Source: Betaproteobacteria bacterium
GTDB lineage: Bacteria > Pseudomonadota > Gammaproteobacteria > Burkholderiales > Usitatibacteraceae
Direction of reading: 5' to 3'
DNA length: 64,000 nucleotides
NCBI GenBank assembly: GCA_016720925.1
Contig: JADKJR010000005.1
Span: forward strand, 248,001-312,000
Notes under the pieces: model-generated
The model's input: only the letters and a program-made list of their open reading frames with translations
Told to the model about the DNA's origin: nothing
Databases searched by the model: none
Program-made: the position numbers and the translations under genes
Shown: positions 10,201 through 21,088 of the stretch, in pieces
Numbering within the stretch: the first letter of the stretch is position 1
Layout of the letters: each line of letters begins with the position of its first letter

Positions 10201-10381
10201 GCAAGCCGGTGACGCCCGCGCTAGACAGCGGGTGAACCGAGCCGATCGTCAGGCTGGCTGTGTAAGCCTCACCTTTAATGCCGGGCCCCAACCGTGGCGT
10301 CACCAATTGTGGCGCGGCGTATGCCAATACGCTCAGAATAAAAAGTATTACTCCGCCGATCAGCGGCATGACGGATTTCAC
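7221..10381 (-). CDS. Secreted RCC1-repeat protein with Ig-like and dockerin-like C-terminus (one frameshift)
   Basis: A surface or secreted protein of about 1050 aa. A signal peptide (PLIGGVILFILSVLAYA) and an Ig-like stretch come first. Then follow 14 RCC1-type repeats of about 50-60 aa, each with a Cys pair in the pattern HSCAVV-x-GG-x-x-CWG and usually GQLGNN. Next is an Ig-like domain (about VTFAPESPVAVGTSPITL), and the end is a dockerin-like calcium-binding pair (GDVNDSGSVDASDVNRVK and DLNASGVIGAADIAAVKAR). The signal-peptide part is in another frame. One missing base near 10125 (GCGGT where GCCGGT would restore the frame) joins the two into one gene. The start is GTG 10381, or possibly the ATG four codons later. 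Function unknown; RCC1 propellers bind proteins. Confidence 0.8.
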
Positions 10382-10573
10382 TTCACGCCGGATACAGTGC
10401 GTTTAGTCATTCAAGGCGACCTTTCATGTTCTTGCTTTTTGCTAGTTTTCCACGCGCCTCTCAACGGCGAAGATTGGTGTTGGCCGTCGACTGGCCCGTG
10501 GGATTTCCAGATTCACATTTGAGAACTTAATGTTGCCGATGAAGGTCAATAGTTGGCCGGATCTCGCGGATCA

Positions 10574-11035
10574 CTATTGCGAACTTTGCGGCGATTCACG
10601 CGTAACGCAGACTGGCTTGTGAAACCAAAGTTCTATCTGGTCGATCAACTCCGGAATTCCATTCGCACCACCTCGTGGACCGAAGCCTTGCTTGGAGTTC
10701 GCCCCGCCCCACGTGTTGCTCAGAAGCTTGGGCTCAGCGCCTGACATGTCATAAATCTGGATGCGCACCATCTCGTCAATAGCGGGACTGGACGGGAATC
10801 TGTCGAGCATTTTTCGGTAGACTTCCGCTGCGGCTGGGTCTATCTGAATACCCACTTCAAACCCAGCCGGCAGCTTCACGCGGTGGATATCTGCCTCCTT
10901 AGTTTCCCAGCGGGCAATCTGTTTACCCGAGACCGACACGGCGACTGATTGGGCCGACTTTCCGTCACTAGCGCAGTAGGCGGATGCGAACGTGCTTACT
11001 GTTGCGAGTAAGACCGTCAGGAATTTTAGATTCAT
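10574..11035 (-). CDS. Secreted hypothetical protein, 153 aa
   Basis: Not recognised. The ATG at 11035 is chosen because it opens a clear signal peptide (MNLKFLTVLLATVSTFASA, then cleavage near YC-AS). The upstream codons in the open frame do not look like protein. The mature part of about 130 aa has no membrane segment. It contains a stretch rich in Gly, Asn and Arg (WGGANSKQGFGPRGGANGIP) and two Cys, one of them at the predicted signal cleavage site. It lies upstream of the RCC1-repeat gene on the same strand, with a gap of about 190 bases, so the two may be co-expressed exported proteins. Confidence 0.6.
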   Translation of the reverse strand: MNLKFLTVLLATVSTFASAYCASDGKSAQSVAVSVSGKQIARWETKEADIHRVKLPAGFEVGIQIDPAAAEVYRKMLDRFPSSPAIDEMVRIQIYDMSGAEPKLLSNTWGGANSKQGFGPRGGANGIPELIDQIELWFHKPVCVTRESPQSSQ

Positions 11036-12098
11036 TGAATATCCTGTCCTATAGCCACTCGTAAACTTCCATGCGTGGAAGGCGAGCAAAAGTGCCCTAC
11101 GAAGCGTCGAACTTAAGTATTTGCAAATGTTCTCTATATTAGTGCAAATCACTAAACTTGTGAACGAATAGCAATAAATCATACCGACGGCGTTGGCGAG
11201 GCAATCTCGAAAAGGGTGCGCAACAAGGCGTCTTTACAGAAACGCTGGCAGTTCGTCAGAAAGAATATCAATGCAAGCCGGACATCGGCTGATTCAACCC
11301 CGGCGGCGAACGACTGGAAATGGTTGATCTGCGATCACTCACGTTCTGTTGCAATTTTGCCGTGAGGGGACTTTATAGGTTCGTAATCTTGCCCTTCGAA
11401 TAGACGCCATCGCTACAACTGGTGCGCCACAAAATCACGAGGCGTCGCGGGTCTACTAAATTCTACTTTAGCGGGCAAGGCTTGTTAAACCCGCGAAGGG
11501 CTACCGTCGTTCCCGAAGCTCCATGCGCAAATCACTTCGCGAAAGTCTCGTGAATGCGCAATTTGCGCATTTCTTTTGATGTGTAACTGCACATGAACAC
11601 TGCTGCCAATTGCCGGAGTACGAGTGAGTTTTTTCGTTCTGCGCTGCGCGGGAACTGAAACAACGTCACCACCGAAGGAGCTGCATTCGCGAGCCATTTC
11701 TCTTGGCGAAAACACACAATGATTGCCCGTCCAGACTGAGTCTTGGACTAATGCTGTTTTGCCTGTGTTCGACAAGGCAAAACTCTGAGCTGAGCGATTC
11801 ATACACAGCAGGTCTATTCCACTCCGACGATCCAAACATGTCAACGATGGCACGCGAAAAGCGCGCTGTTTGCGCTCCGGTCGGCAGAAGGAATTTGACG
11901 AGTCGCTCAAGTCGTCATTGCCAGACGCGCATGGAATAGGCTGATAATTTGATGTTAATACAATAACTTACGAAGAGTTCGCATGGAGTCGCTGACGCGC
12001 GCGCTCGTCGCATGTGCGCCACCCCTCATCACCTTGGCGTACTTCCTTTCCCCTCATTGCTTCGTTTTGGCCGTTCTGTCGCCCCTTTGATTGTCGGG
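11036..12098. other. Long intergenic region, no supported gene
   Basis: About 1.06 kb without a convincing gene. An open frame on the minus strand (11485-11910) has unusual composition, no domain and no ribosome site, so it is not called. No RNA gene was recognised. Confidence 0.5.
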
Positions 12099-12156
12099 CG
12101 GCTATAGGTATTTGCAATCGCGTGATTGCAAATACCTTACCAATACGGAGTAAATC
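12099..12156 (+). promoter_or_regulatory. CGGCTATAGG box plus perfect 13-base inverted repeat, leader of the 12157 gene
   Basis: CGGCTATAGG (12099-12108) overlaps a perfect palindrome with arms GGTATTTGCAATC and GATTGCAAATACC around GCGT (12107-12136). CGGAGTAAATC then runs straight into the ATG. The arrangement matches the leader at 6561-6606. It is probably a promoter with an overlapping operator. Confidence 0.6.
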
Positions 12157-12537
12157 ATGAGCAACAGTTCGCAGACGCGTCACGGCCCATTTTGCGTCAA
12201 TGGCGTGCCTTATCTCTCGCTGATTGAGTTGGCGTTAGCGGCAAAAATTAGTTATCAGCGTGCGTACAAGCGCCTGGTTCGCGGTTCGACCAACCACGAG
12301 ATCTTCTTTGGTCGTGCCAAGAAGCCTACAGCTGACAAGCCGCAGCGCCGCCCGCGAGGAAAACAGTTAACCGTCGGCGGCCAAACATACGACAACTTTG
12401 CTGCCGCGCATACGGCCATCAAGCCAAATTGTTCCTTAAATGCCGCGCGTGCGCGCCTTCGTTATGGATATTCCGCCGAAGAAGCGCTGGGCATAGTGTT
12501 TCGTGTCGACGGCCGCAAAGGCAACCAGGCGAACTAG
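12157..12537 (+). CDS. Small protein with two repeated DNA-binding-like modules
   Basis: A 126-aa protein built of two related modules of about 40 aa. One starts VNGVPYLSLIELALAAKISY and ends RLVRG. The other starts VGGQTYDNFAAAHTAIKPNC and ends in the RYGYSAEEALGI motif. The pattern (G-x-x-Y-x-S/N, A, then R-x-x-x-G-x-S-x-E-E-A-L) resembles helix-turn-helix modules seen in proteins of mobile elements. The next gene carries the same modules, so the two may form a set. The start is supported by CGGAG six bases upstream. The function, probably DNA binding, is inferred. Confidence 0.6.
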   Translation: MSNSSQTRHGPFCVNGVPYLSLIELALAAKISYQRAYKRLVRGSTNHEIFFGRAKKPTADKPQRRPRGKQLTVGGQTYDNFAAAHTAIKPNCSLNAARARLRYGYSAEEALGIVFRVDGRKGNQAN

Positions 12538-12606
12538 TGCCGGATACCGTAAACCAAGTGGCGCGGTCCAAAGCGGGCCGCGTCCGCACCGAAAATGGAG
12601 AATCAC

Positions 12607-13515
12607 ATGAGCAAGCAAATTGTAGACGCCAAGGCGCAAGGCAGCGAAACGCAGAGCGGACATGGTCAACCGGAAATGCCGTTAACACAGGTGCGCACCG
12701 CACATAAATGCATGCCGGTGAGTCGCGCAAACAATGAGGGTTCCAAACAGGCAATTTCGCTACTGGTCGACGGCATCGAACACGAGTCAATTCGAAAGCT
12801 TGCCATAGCACATTGCCACAGGCCAGAGCTAATCGAAAACAGAATTAGACAGCGACAATGGACCGCAAAACGCGCTGTGATGACGCCCGAAAAGCCAAAG
12901 GTCCATTTTTTGGGCAAAACTTACGACAGCCATATGGCGCTGTGGGAAGCATACCAACGCGATGAAGCATACCAAAACAAAACGTGTTGCTACTCGACCT
13001 TTGCCGCCCGCGAAAAGGCTGGGCACCCACTCGAAATTTGCCTAAGTGCCGAGAGACTTCATCGTGCGGCAACGATCAAAGTCCGCGGGGAACTCTTTGC
13101 CACGTACGCGGAAGTTGCGCGGCGCTATGGCATGAAACCAAGCCGACTATCACGCCTCATGAAAAAAATGGCCGTTGAAGCGGCCATCGACTACAAAGAG
13201 CCAACGAATGGAAAGTATTCCGAAAAATTCTTCGTTCGCTTCCCTGAGATAGCCGTGTCAATAGGAGTCTTCTACTTCGCGCAGATCGATTTCACAGAAT
13301 TCACGCGGCACAAGATTGGAATTTCTCGCCTGTCAGGAGCAGAACGACTCGCAGGCGTTTGCCACGACATAATTGCGGAATGGCGTGGTCCGCTAGCATT
13401 GCTATATCGACTTGAACAGATAATGCTAGTTGAGTATGCGAGGTTGCTGAAACGTGGCCCAGACTGGTTCGACGGTAGAACTGAAACTTTCTTTGACGCC
13501 TCAGTGGGAGGCTGA
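12607..13515 (+). CDS. Protein with repeated HTH-like modules and a C-terminal GIY-YIG (T5orf172)-like domain
   Basis: A 302-aa protein. ATG 12607 is preferred over the ATG at 12595 because GGAG lies six bases before it. The middle holds modules like those of the preceding gene (FLGKTYDSHMALWEAYQRDE and VRGELFATYAEVARRYGMKP). The C-terminal 80 residues read GVFYFAQIDFTEFTRHKIGI, then AERL, then LLYRLEQIMLVEY and PDWFDG-x-TE. This order (VYF strand, KIG strand, Arg, catalytic-type Glu, WF at the end) resembles GIY-YIG nucleases of the T5orf172/MUG113 group. It might be a nuclease that reads DNA with its modules. The assignment is tentative. Confidence 0.55.
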   Translation: MSKQIVDAKAQGSETQSGHGQPEMPLTQVRTAHKCMPVSRANNEGSKQAISLLVDGIEHESIRKLAIAHCHRPELIENRIRQRQWTAKRAVMTPEKPKVHFLGKTYDSHMALWEAYQRDEAYQNKTCCYSTFAAREKAGHPLEICLSAERLHRAATIKVRGELFATYAEVARRYGMKPSRLSRLMKKMAVEAAIDYKEPTNGKYSEKFFVRFPEIAVSIGVFYFAQIDFTEFTRHKIGISRLSGAERLAGVCHDIIAEWRGPLALLYRLEQIMLVEYARLLKRGPDWFDGRTETFFDASVGG

Positions 13516-13918
13516 CATGTTTGTTTCTATCTCACGAAAGATGCAGGCGAAAGGTTTCTTGCGTGTATCTCTTGACAGCTAAATATTCGTGGGCATCCGC
13601 ACCGAATATCTTTGGACCGCGTGGTGTGGAACTGGAGAAATTTGTACCGTTCCGAGCATGCTCGACTCGGACGCTTGCACAACAGGCGATGCGAAACTGG
13701 CCGCCAATAAATTGTGAGCCTCTCGGTGTATTTGAGGCGGTTAGGGTTTACGCAGCGGCGATGCGGTACGATAGAACGATTGATTCTCTGCGCAAAACCG
13801 TAAAATCCTAGCAGTGGCAAGCTACTTCAAGCATTTGTGGCCTGCAATGCGCACCAGTGCCAGAATTTCAAAGAAATCACATTGTCGCGCCAGCAGGTAA
13901 CACCAACAAAGCTACGCA
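13516..13918. other. Intergenic region before the restriction locus
   Basis: A 96-codon open frame (13521-13811) is present but has no recognisable domain and an irregular composition, so I do not call it. Nothing else was recognised. Confidence 0.4.
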
Positions 13919-16900
13919 ATGACCGACGCATTCTTCGAAAAGCCGATTCTCAATTCGCCATACGCATATCCCACACGCCATTGGGAGCTTGACGATTCGG
14001 GTCAGCCGACACAACAAATCATTGAGGCGCGCCGTCGCGCTGATTTCATCACGCCGATACCGAAGCCGAAGAAGCGACATGGCAAGGCAGAGCAAGCGCC
14101 ATTGATTTTTGATGAAGGCAAGGGCCTCTCAACGCAAGAACAGCGCTACGATCACACGGCGATCATTACGGCGGTTCGGAAAGAAGTCGATAAGTTGCGC
14201 ACGCTGCCGAATACGAACGACTGGAAGGTAACACCAGAAACGGCGAGGTTGCTTCAGCATTGGCGACATCACGAATTCAGCAGCATCCGCCCGTTTTTCT
14301 GCCAGGTCGAAGCAATTGAAACGTTGATCTGGCTGACGAAGTGGCGCCGCACGTGGGCAAGATTGGCGAGGGTTTCCTGCAGCACATTGCCGACGCGAAT
14401 GGTGAAGCGAATCCGGAACTGCTGCGCTTGGCATTGAAACTCGCAACGGGTGCAGGCAAGACGACCGTCATGGCGATGATCATCGCCTGGCAGACAATCA
14501 ATTTTGCGCGCCGGCCACAAAGCAAAAGATTTTCAAAAGGATTCTTGGTTGTGGCACCCGGCCTGACGATCAAGGATCGTCTGCGCGTTCTGCAACCGAA
14601 CGACCCGGACAGCTATTACGCCAGCCGTGAACTGGTGCCCGACGACATGTTGGAGGAAGTGAAGCGCGCCAAGATCGTCATCACCAACTTCCACGCCTTC
14701 AAATTGCGCGAACGCATCGAACTCTCCAAAGGTGGACGCTTGCTGCTGCAAGGACGCGGCGGTGATCCACTCAACACGCTGGAAACGGAAGGGCAGATGC
14801 TTCAGCGGGTGATGCCCGACCTGATGGGCCTGAAGAACATCATGGTGCTGAACGACGAGGCGCACCACTGCTATCGCGAAAAGCCAAATGCCGATGACGA
14901 TGAGGACCTGAAGGGTGACGACCGCAAAGAAGCCGAGAAGAACAGCGAAGCAGCGAGGCTGTGGATCTCGGGGCTCGAAGCCGTCAATCGCAAACTGGGG
15001 CTCACGCGTGTGGTCGATCTTTCCGCGACACCGTTCTTCCTCAGTGGCTCCGGTTACGCGGAAGGAACATTGTTTCCGTGGACGATGAGCGATTTTTCGC
15101 TCATGGATGCGATCGAGTGCGGCATTGTCAAATTGCCGCGCGTGCCGATTGCGGAAAACATTCCCGGCGAAGAAATGCCGATGTTCCGTGACCTCTGGAA
15201 GAACATCTCGAAGGACATGCCCAAGAAGGGGCGCGGCAAGGCAGATGCGCTTGATCCACTGGCGTTGCCGATACGTTTGGAGACTGCGCTAGAAGCGTTA
15301 TACGGGCATTACGAGAAGACCTTTAATCTCTGGCAGGAAAAGGGCATCAGTGTTCCACCATGCTTCATTATCGTATGCAATAACACGTCCACGTCAAAGC
15401 TGGTGTACGACTACGTCTCGGGCTTTCAACGCCAGAATGAAAATGGGGCGAGCACCTTTCAAAATGGCCGTCTCGAGCTCTTCCAAAATTTCGACGCGCA
15501 CGGCACTCCCTATCCACGTCCCAACACCCTGCTGATCGACAGCGAACAGCTCGAATCTGGCGAAGGCTTGGACGACAATTTTCGCAACATGGCTGCCGAC
15601 GAGATCGAACGCTTCCGTCGTGAAATCGTTGAGCGCGGCGGCAAACTTGCCGACGAGTTGCAACGCGGCAAGGAACTGGACGACGTAACCCTATTGCGTG
15701 AAGTCATGAATACCGTCGGTAAACAGGGACAACTCGGCGGTGCGATTCGTTGCGTAGTCTCCGTCTCGATGCTGACAGAAGGCTGGGATGCGAATACCGT
15801 CACCCACGTACTCGGCGTCCGCGCGTTCGGCACGCAGCTACTATGCGAGCAAGTGATCGGCCGCGCACTCCGGCGTCAGTCATACAACCTCAACGAAGAG
15901 GGCCTGTTTGACGTTGAATACGCCGATGTGCTCGGCATCCCATTCGATTTCAACGCCAAACCCGTCATCGCGCCGCCGCAACCGCCGCGCGAAACGGTGC
16001 AAGTGAAAGCAGTTCGCCCTGACCGCGATGCGCTCGAAATCCGTTTTCCTCGCGTCGCAGGCTATCGCGTTGAATTGCCCGAAGAGCGCTTGACCGCAAA
16101 GTTTGGTAAAGACCACGAACTGGACCTCACCCCCGCACTGGTCGGCCCGACCATCACCCGCAACGCCGGCATCATCGGCGCATCGGTTGATCTCAACCTC
16201 AAACACCTGAAAGATGTTCGTCCTTCGACGCTACTATTCCACCTTACGCAGCGCTTGCTCTACACCAAGTGGCGCGACCCCGGCGAAGAACCAAAGCTGC
16301 ATCTCTTCGGCCAACTGAAGCGTGTAACCAAGCAATGGCTGGATACCTGCCTGGTCTGCAAAGGCGAGACCTATCCCGCCCAGCTCATGTATCAGGCGCT
16401 GGCGGACATGGCGTGCAACCGCATCACCGACGGCATCACGGCCGCCTTCGCCGATGAACGCCCAATCAAAGCTGTACTCGATCCGTACAACCCCATCGGC
16501 TCCACCAGCCACGTCAATTTCAATACGTCAAAACTGCTGCGCTGGAAAACGGACGCGAATAAGTCGCACGTCAACTGGGTGGTGCTGGATAGCGACTGGG
16601 AGGGCGAATTCTGCCGTGTCGCGGAGTCGCACCCACGCGTGCGTGCCTACGTAAAGAACCAAAACCTTGGCCTTGAAGTGCCTTACCGCTACGGCTCCGA
16701 AATGCGCCGTTACCTGCCAGACTTCATCGTGCTGGTGGAGGATGGCCATGGCGAAAATGATCTCCTTCATCTCATCGTCGAGATAAAAGGCTATCGCCAG
16801 GAAGATGCCAAGGACAAGAAGCTCACCATGGACAGCCATTGGATTCCTGGCGTGAATCATCTTGGGTCGCATGGCCGCTGGGCCTTTGCGGAATTCACCG

Positions 16901-17007
16901 AGGTGTATCAGATCGAAAGCGACTTCGAGCAGAAGATCGAGAGCGAATTCGGCAAGATGATTGAAAGAGTTACGTCGCCACAGAAAGAAGCTGCGGTGTT
17001 TGTATGA
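13919..17007 (+). CDS. Type III-like restriction enzyme (Res): DEAH helicase plus PD-(D/E)XK nuclease (one frameshift)
   Basis: Restriction subunit of about 1030 aa. The SF2 helicase core has Walker A (LATGAGKTTVMAM, about residue 177) and a DEAH box (LNDEAHHCY, about residue 310). A later motif VSMLTEGWDANTVTHVLGVR and the arginine-finger stretch CEQVIGRALRR complete it. The C-terminus carries a nuclease core, YLPDFIV then LIVEIKG (about residues 935-960). The family matches proteins annotated as BPTD_3080-type restriction endonucleases. The first 140 residues lie in another frame, joined near 14335 (WLTK/WLTE). The fic and mod genes follow on the same strand. Confidence 0.85.
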
Positions 17008-17096
17008 CAGCCTCGCAGTTGCCCTACATTCCTGGGAACTTGGCGATGATCGCTTGCGACCATTTTCCCGAAGTCAGGAAAACGGCCTACCGTGGA

Positions 17097-17153
17097 TTTT
17101 CTATACATATGCGCCCAGACATGTATAGAAAACCCCGTTTTCCTATACATGTC
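17097..17153 (+). promoter_or_regulatory. Three CTATACAT(GTC) boxes upstream of fic, probable operator
   Basis: TTTTCTATACAT (17097-17108) and ATGTATAGAAAA (17121-17132) form a perfect 12-base inverted repeat with a 12-base spacer. A third copy, CCTATACATGTC, follows at 17142-17153, 20 bases before the fic start. Three spaced copies in alternating orientation suggest a repressor or controller-protein site governing fic and mod. Confidence 0.6.
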
Positions 17154-17173
17154 AGCCCTGATCTGCATACAAA

Positions 17174-18258
17174 ATGGCCGAAATCCACCCACTAACTGCT
17201 CTAGATGCCGCGCGCTTTGACTCGCCCGCCATCCTCAAGAAGGTGGCTTCCGCCAGCCGCAAGCTGGCAGAGTTGAAGGGTGTCGCGGCCTCAATCCCGA
17301 ATGAAGGGATTCTCATCAACTCCTCGGCATGCAGGAGGCGAAGGACAGCTCGGCGATTGAGAACATTGTCACCACGCACGATGAACTTTTCAAGGACGGT
17401 CTCTTTCCGGACGCGATGCCCAGCGCCGCCGCAAAAGAGGTCCAGCGCTATCGGCAGGCACTCCGCGTGGGGTTTGAGGCCGTTGATAAAACCCGACTGC
17501 TGACGGTTAATCACCTGCTGGAAGTGCAGGCGGCCCTGCAATGCAACAACGCCGGGTTTCGTAAACTCCCGGGAACCGCATTGAAAGATGGCAGCGGAAG
17601 GACCGTTTACCAGCCGCCGCAGGATCCCGCCACGATCATCACCATGATGACCGACTTGGAAAAGTTCATTAACGATGACGATCTCTTCCCGGCCGATCCC
17701 CTCATCAAGATGGCGCTCATCCATCACCAGTTCGAAAGCATCCACCCGTTCTACGACGGCAACGGCCGCACGGGCCGCATCCTGTGTGTGCTGTATCTCA
17801 TGAAACAGGATTTGCTAGACATCCCGGTTCTTTATCTCAGCCGCCATATCGTTCGCACCAAAGGCGACTACTACCGGCTTCTGCAAGCGGTGCGCGATCA
17901 CGACGTCTGGGAAGAATGGGTTCTTTACATGCTGGAGGCCGTGGAGTTGACCGCGGCAGACGCCATCACCACCGTTCACGCGATTAAGACGGCATTGCTG
18001 GACGCCAAGCACCGTATACGCAACAAACATAAATTCTACAGTCAGGATCTCATCAACAATCTCTTCAATCATCCCTATACCAAGATCGAGTTCGTTGAGG
18101 CAGACCTGAAAGTCTCACGTCTGACTGCCACCAAATACCTGGAGGCACTCACCACCGATGGCTTTCTGGAAAAACAAAAGGTGGGGCGTTCCAACTACTA
18201 CATCAACCTCGCGCTGAATGCCATTCTCACCGGCGAATCCATGCGCGGCGAAAACTGA
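17174..18258 (+). CDS. Fic-domain protein (AMP-transferase family) between res and mod (one frameshift)
   Basis: About 360 aa. The Fic active-site motif HPFYDGNGRTGR lies near residue 195, complete with the catalytic His. Upstream, SSAIEN (about residue 58) matches the autoinhibitory [S/T]-x3-E-[G/N] helix motif, so it looks like a self-restrained class II Fic protein. The C-terminus reads like a winged helix (LKVSRLTATKYLEALTTDGF). Fic enzymes transfer AMP (rarely other groups) to target proteins. The first 50 residues are in a second frame joined near 17325. The mod gene begins 5 bases after its stop, so the two are surely co-transcribed. The target is unknown. Confidence 0.85.
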
Positions 18259-18263
18259 AATTC

Positions 18264-21079
18264 ATGGCCAAGAATACGCTCACTACCAAAACCGTCGACT
18301 CCATCAAGCACGACGGCGCGACGCGAAAGAACATCCCGACGGCGGAATACCAGTCAGTCCTGCAAAAGGAGGAGCAGAGCCCGAAACAAGTGCGCTACCC
18401 GCGCAATACTGACTTGGACCCGCAACTCGTCTGGCGCGGCAAGGACGAGCAGGATTGGAGCGATCTCGTTGTCCACGCGCCACCGCTGTATATCCAGGAA
18501 AAGGTTCACCCCAAAGTCCTGATCGACGATTTGCTGAAGCAGACGAAGGCCGATCAAAAAGGCACCGAAGCGCAGCCGGACCTGTTTGCCGATTTCAACG
18601 GCATCCCGAAAGACGCCGACAAGACCGAGTTCTACCAGCACGACCAGAACTGGTCGAACCGCATGATCCTCGGCGATTCATTGCAGGTGATGGCGAGCCT
18701 CGCCGAGCGCGAGGGGCTGCGCGGCAAGGTGCAGTGCATCTATTTCGATCCGCCGTACGGCATCAAATTCAATTCGAATTTTCAGTGGAGTACGACGAGT
18801 CGTGATGTGAAGGATGGGAACGCTGGGCATATCACGCGGGAGCCGGAGCAGGTGAAGGCTTTTCGCGATACTTGGCGCGATGGAATTCATAGCTACCTCG
18901 CCTACCTGCGGGATCGGCTCACTGTCGCTCGCGACCTCCTCACCGACTCGGGTTCCGTATTCGTCCAAATCGGCCAGGACAACTGCCACCTGCTCCGCGC
19001 ACTCTTGGACGAAGTGTTTGGTGCGGAAAACTTCATCTCGCAGATCGTCTTCTCAAAGACAGCGAGTGCAACTTCGGAGTTTTTGTCCGGCACATACGAC
19101 GTACTCATCTTCTATGCGAAATCGCGTGAGCACTTGAAGTATCGCCAGCCGCTAACGCTAAAGCGGATTGGCGGGATTGGAGGAAGCGCATACAAACGTG
19201 TGCGCCTGGCTGACTTATCGGAAAGGCCCATCACTCCTGAGGAGCTTTCTGGGCAGCAAGACTTTCCACAAGATGCGCGCTTGTTTCGAATTGACAATCT
19301 CACAAGCCAAAGTGTTGGCCGCGACAAAGGCGAAGGGGCCGCCTCATGGTTTCCAGTCGACTTTGAAGGGCAAACACTGCGCCCCTCGGAAAAAGTTCGG
19401 TGGAAAACTAATGAATCAGGAATGGCGAGACTTCGGGCGGCATCTCGGCTGAGTTCCACGAACAAAGGCCTATATTACGTCCGCTATTTCCAGGACTTCG
19501 CGGCATTCCAGGAAGACAATATCTGGGGGGACACCGGTATCGCGGGTTTTGCGTCTGAGAAGCGATATGTTGTCGAGACTTCCGAGAAAGTAGTTCAACG
19601 CTGCATCCTCATGGCTACAGACCCCGGCGATCTAGTACTCGACCCAACCTGCGGCTCCGGCACCACCGCCACCGTCGCCGAGCAATGGGGCCGTCGATGG
19701 ATCACGATTGACACTTCGCGTGTGGCGCTGGCGCTGGCACGTGCCCGAATCATGGGGGCGCGTTATCCCTTCTACCTGCTGGCCGATTCCCGAGAGGGCC
19801 AAATCAAGGAAGCTGAAGTTATCCGATCTGTGCCGAGTTCGCAGCCTGTGCGCGGGAATATTCGCCATGGCTTCGTCTACGAACGTGTGCCACACATTAC
19901 TCTGAAGTCCATTGTTAACAATACCGAGATCGATGTCATTTCGGACAAGTGGCAGGCGAAGCTGGAGCCGTTGCGCCACGCGCTGAATAAATCAGTGAAG
20001 AAAACTTGGCAGGAGTGGGAGATTCCGCGTGAGGCTGATCCGAAGTGGCCGGATGCCGTAAAGAAAACCCATGCCGATTGGTGGCGGGTCCGCATCGCCC
20101 GCCAGAAAGAAATCGACGCCTCCATCGCGGCGAAAGCCGAATTCGAACAACTCTACGACAAGCCGTACGAGGACAAAAGGAAAGTCCGCGTGGCGGGTCC
20201 CTTCACGGTCGAAAGCCTGTCGCCGCACCGCGTGCTGGGCGTCGATGAAAATGATGAACTGATCGACCACGCATCGGAGCCGGGCAAGGGCTACGGCGAG
20301 AAGCAGACTTTCCCGCAGATGATTCTGGAGAATCTCAAGGCAGCGGGCGTGCAGCAGGCGCACAAGGAAGACAAGATTGTTCTCACGTCGTTGACCCCTT
20401 GGCCGGGCGATCTGGTGTGCGCGGAAGGCCGCTACATTGAGGGCAATGCGGAGTCCGGCAAAGAAAAACGCGCCGCCATTTTCATCGGCCCCGAGTTCGG
20501 CACCGTCACGCGTCCCGATCTGGTGAGCGCCGCGCGCGAAGCCGGCGATGCCGATTTCGATGTGCTGATCGCTTGCGCCTTCAACTACGAAGCCCACGCC
20601 ACCGAATTCAGCAAGCTCGGCCGCATCCCCGTGCTGAAAGCGCGCATGAACGCCGACCTGCACATGGCCGACGACCTCAAGAACACCGGCAAGGGCAACC
20701 TGTTCGTCATCTTCGGCGAGCCGGACATCACCATCCTCAACGCCGGATGGCAAAGTGAAGATCAAGGTCAACGGCGTCGACGTGTTCCACCCGCAACACC
20801 GGCGAAGTCCGCAGCGACGGCGCCGACGGCATCGCCTGCTGGTTCATCGACACCGACTACAACGAAGAAAGCTTCTTCGTCCGCCACGCCTACTTCCTCG
20901 GCGCCAACGACCCCTACAGCGCGCTGAAGACCACGCTGAAAGCCGAGATCAACGAAGAGGCTTGGGTGACGTTGAATAGCGATACATCACGCGCGTTTGA
21001 GAAACCGAAGTCGGGGAGGATTGCGGTGAAAGTGATCAATCATCTGGGGGATGAGGTGATGAAGGTCTTCAGAGTCTAG
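18264..21079 (+). CDS. Type III-like DNA methyltransferase (Mod), adenine-specific (frameshifted near the 3' end)
   Basis: About 938 aa. Methyltransferase motif IV, DPPYG (about residue 162), comes before motif I, DPTCGSGTTA (about residue 458). This is the beta-class order of type III Mod and related N6-adenine enzymes. A long middle part should hold target recognition. The C-terminus changes frame near 20752 and again near 20795. Correcting both gives a continuous end (VNGVDVFHP, then GADGIACWFIDTDYNEESFF) that stops at 21079. Together with Res it should protect and cut the same site. A Fic gene lies between them. Confidence 0.85.
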
Positions 21080-21088
21080 GGCACATAC

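Noticed and set aside
11485..11910. Minus-strand open frame of 141 codons
   Set aside because: No family signal, no ribosome site and an unusual composition. It was not called as a gene.
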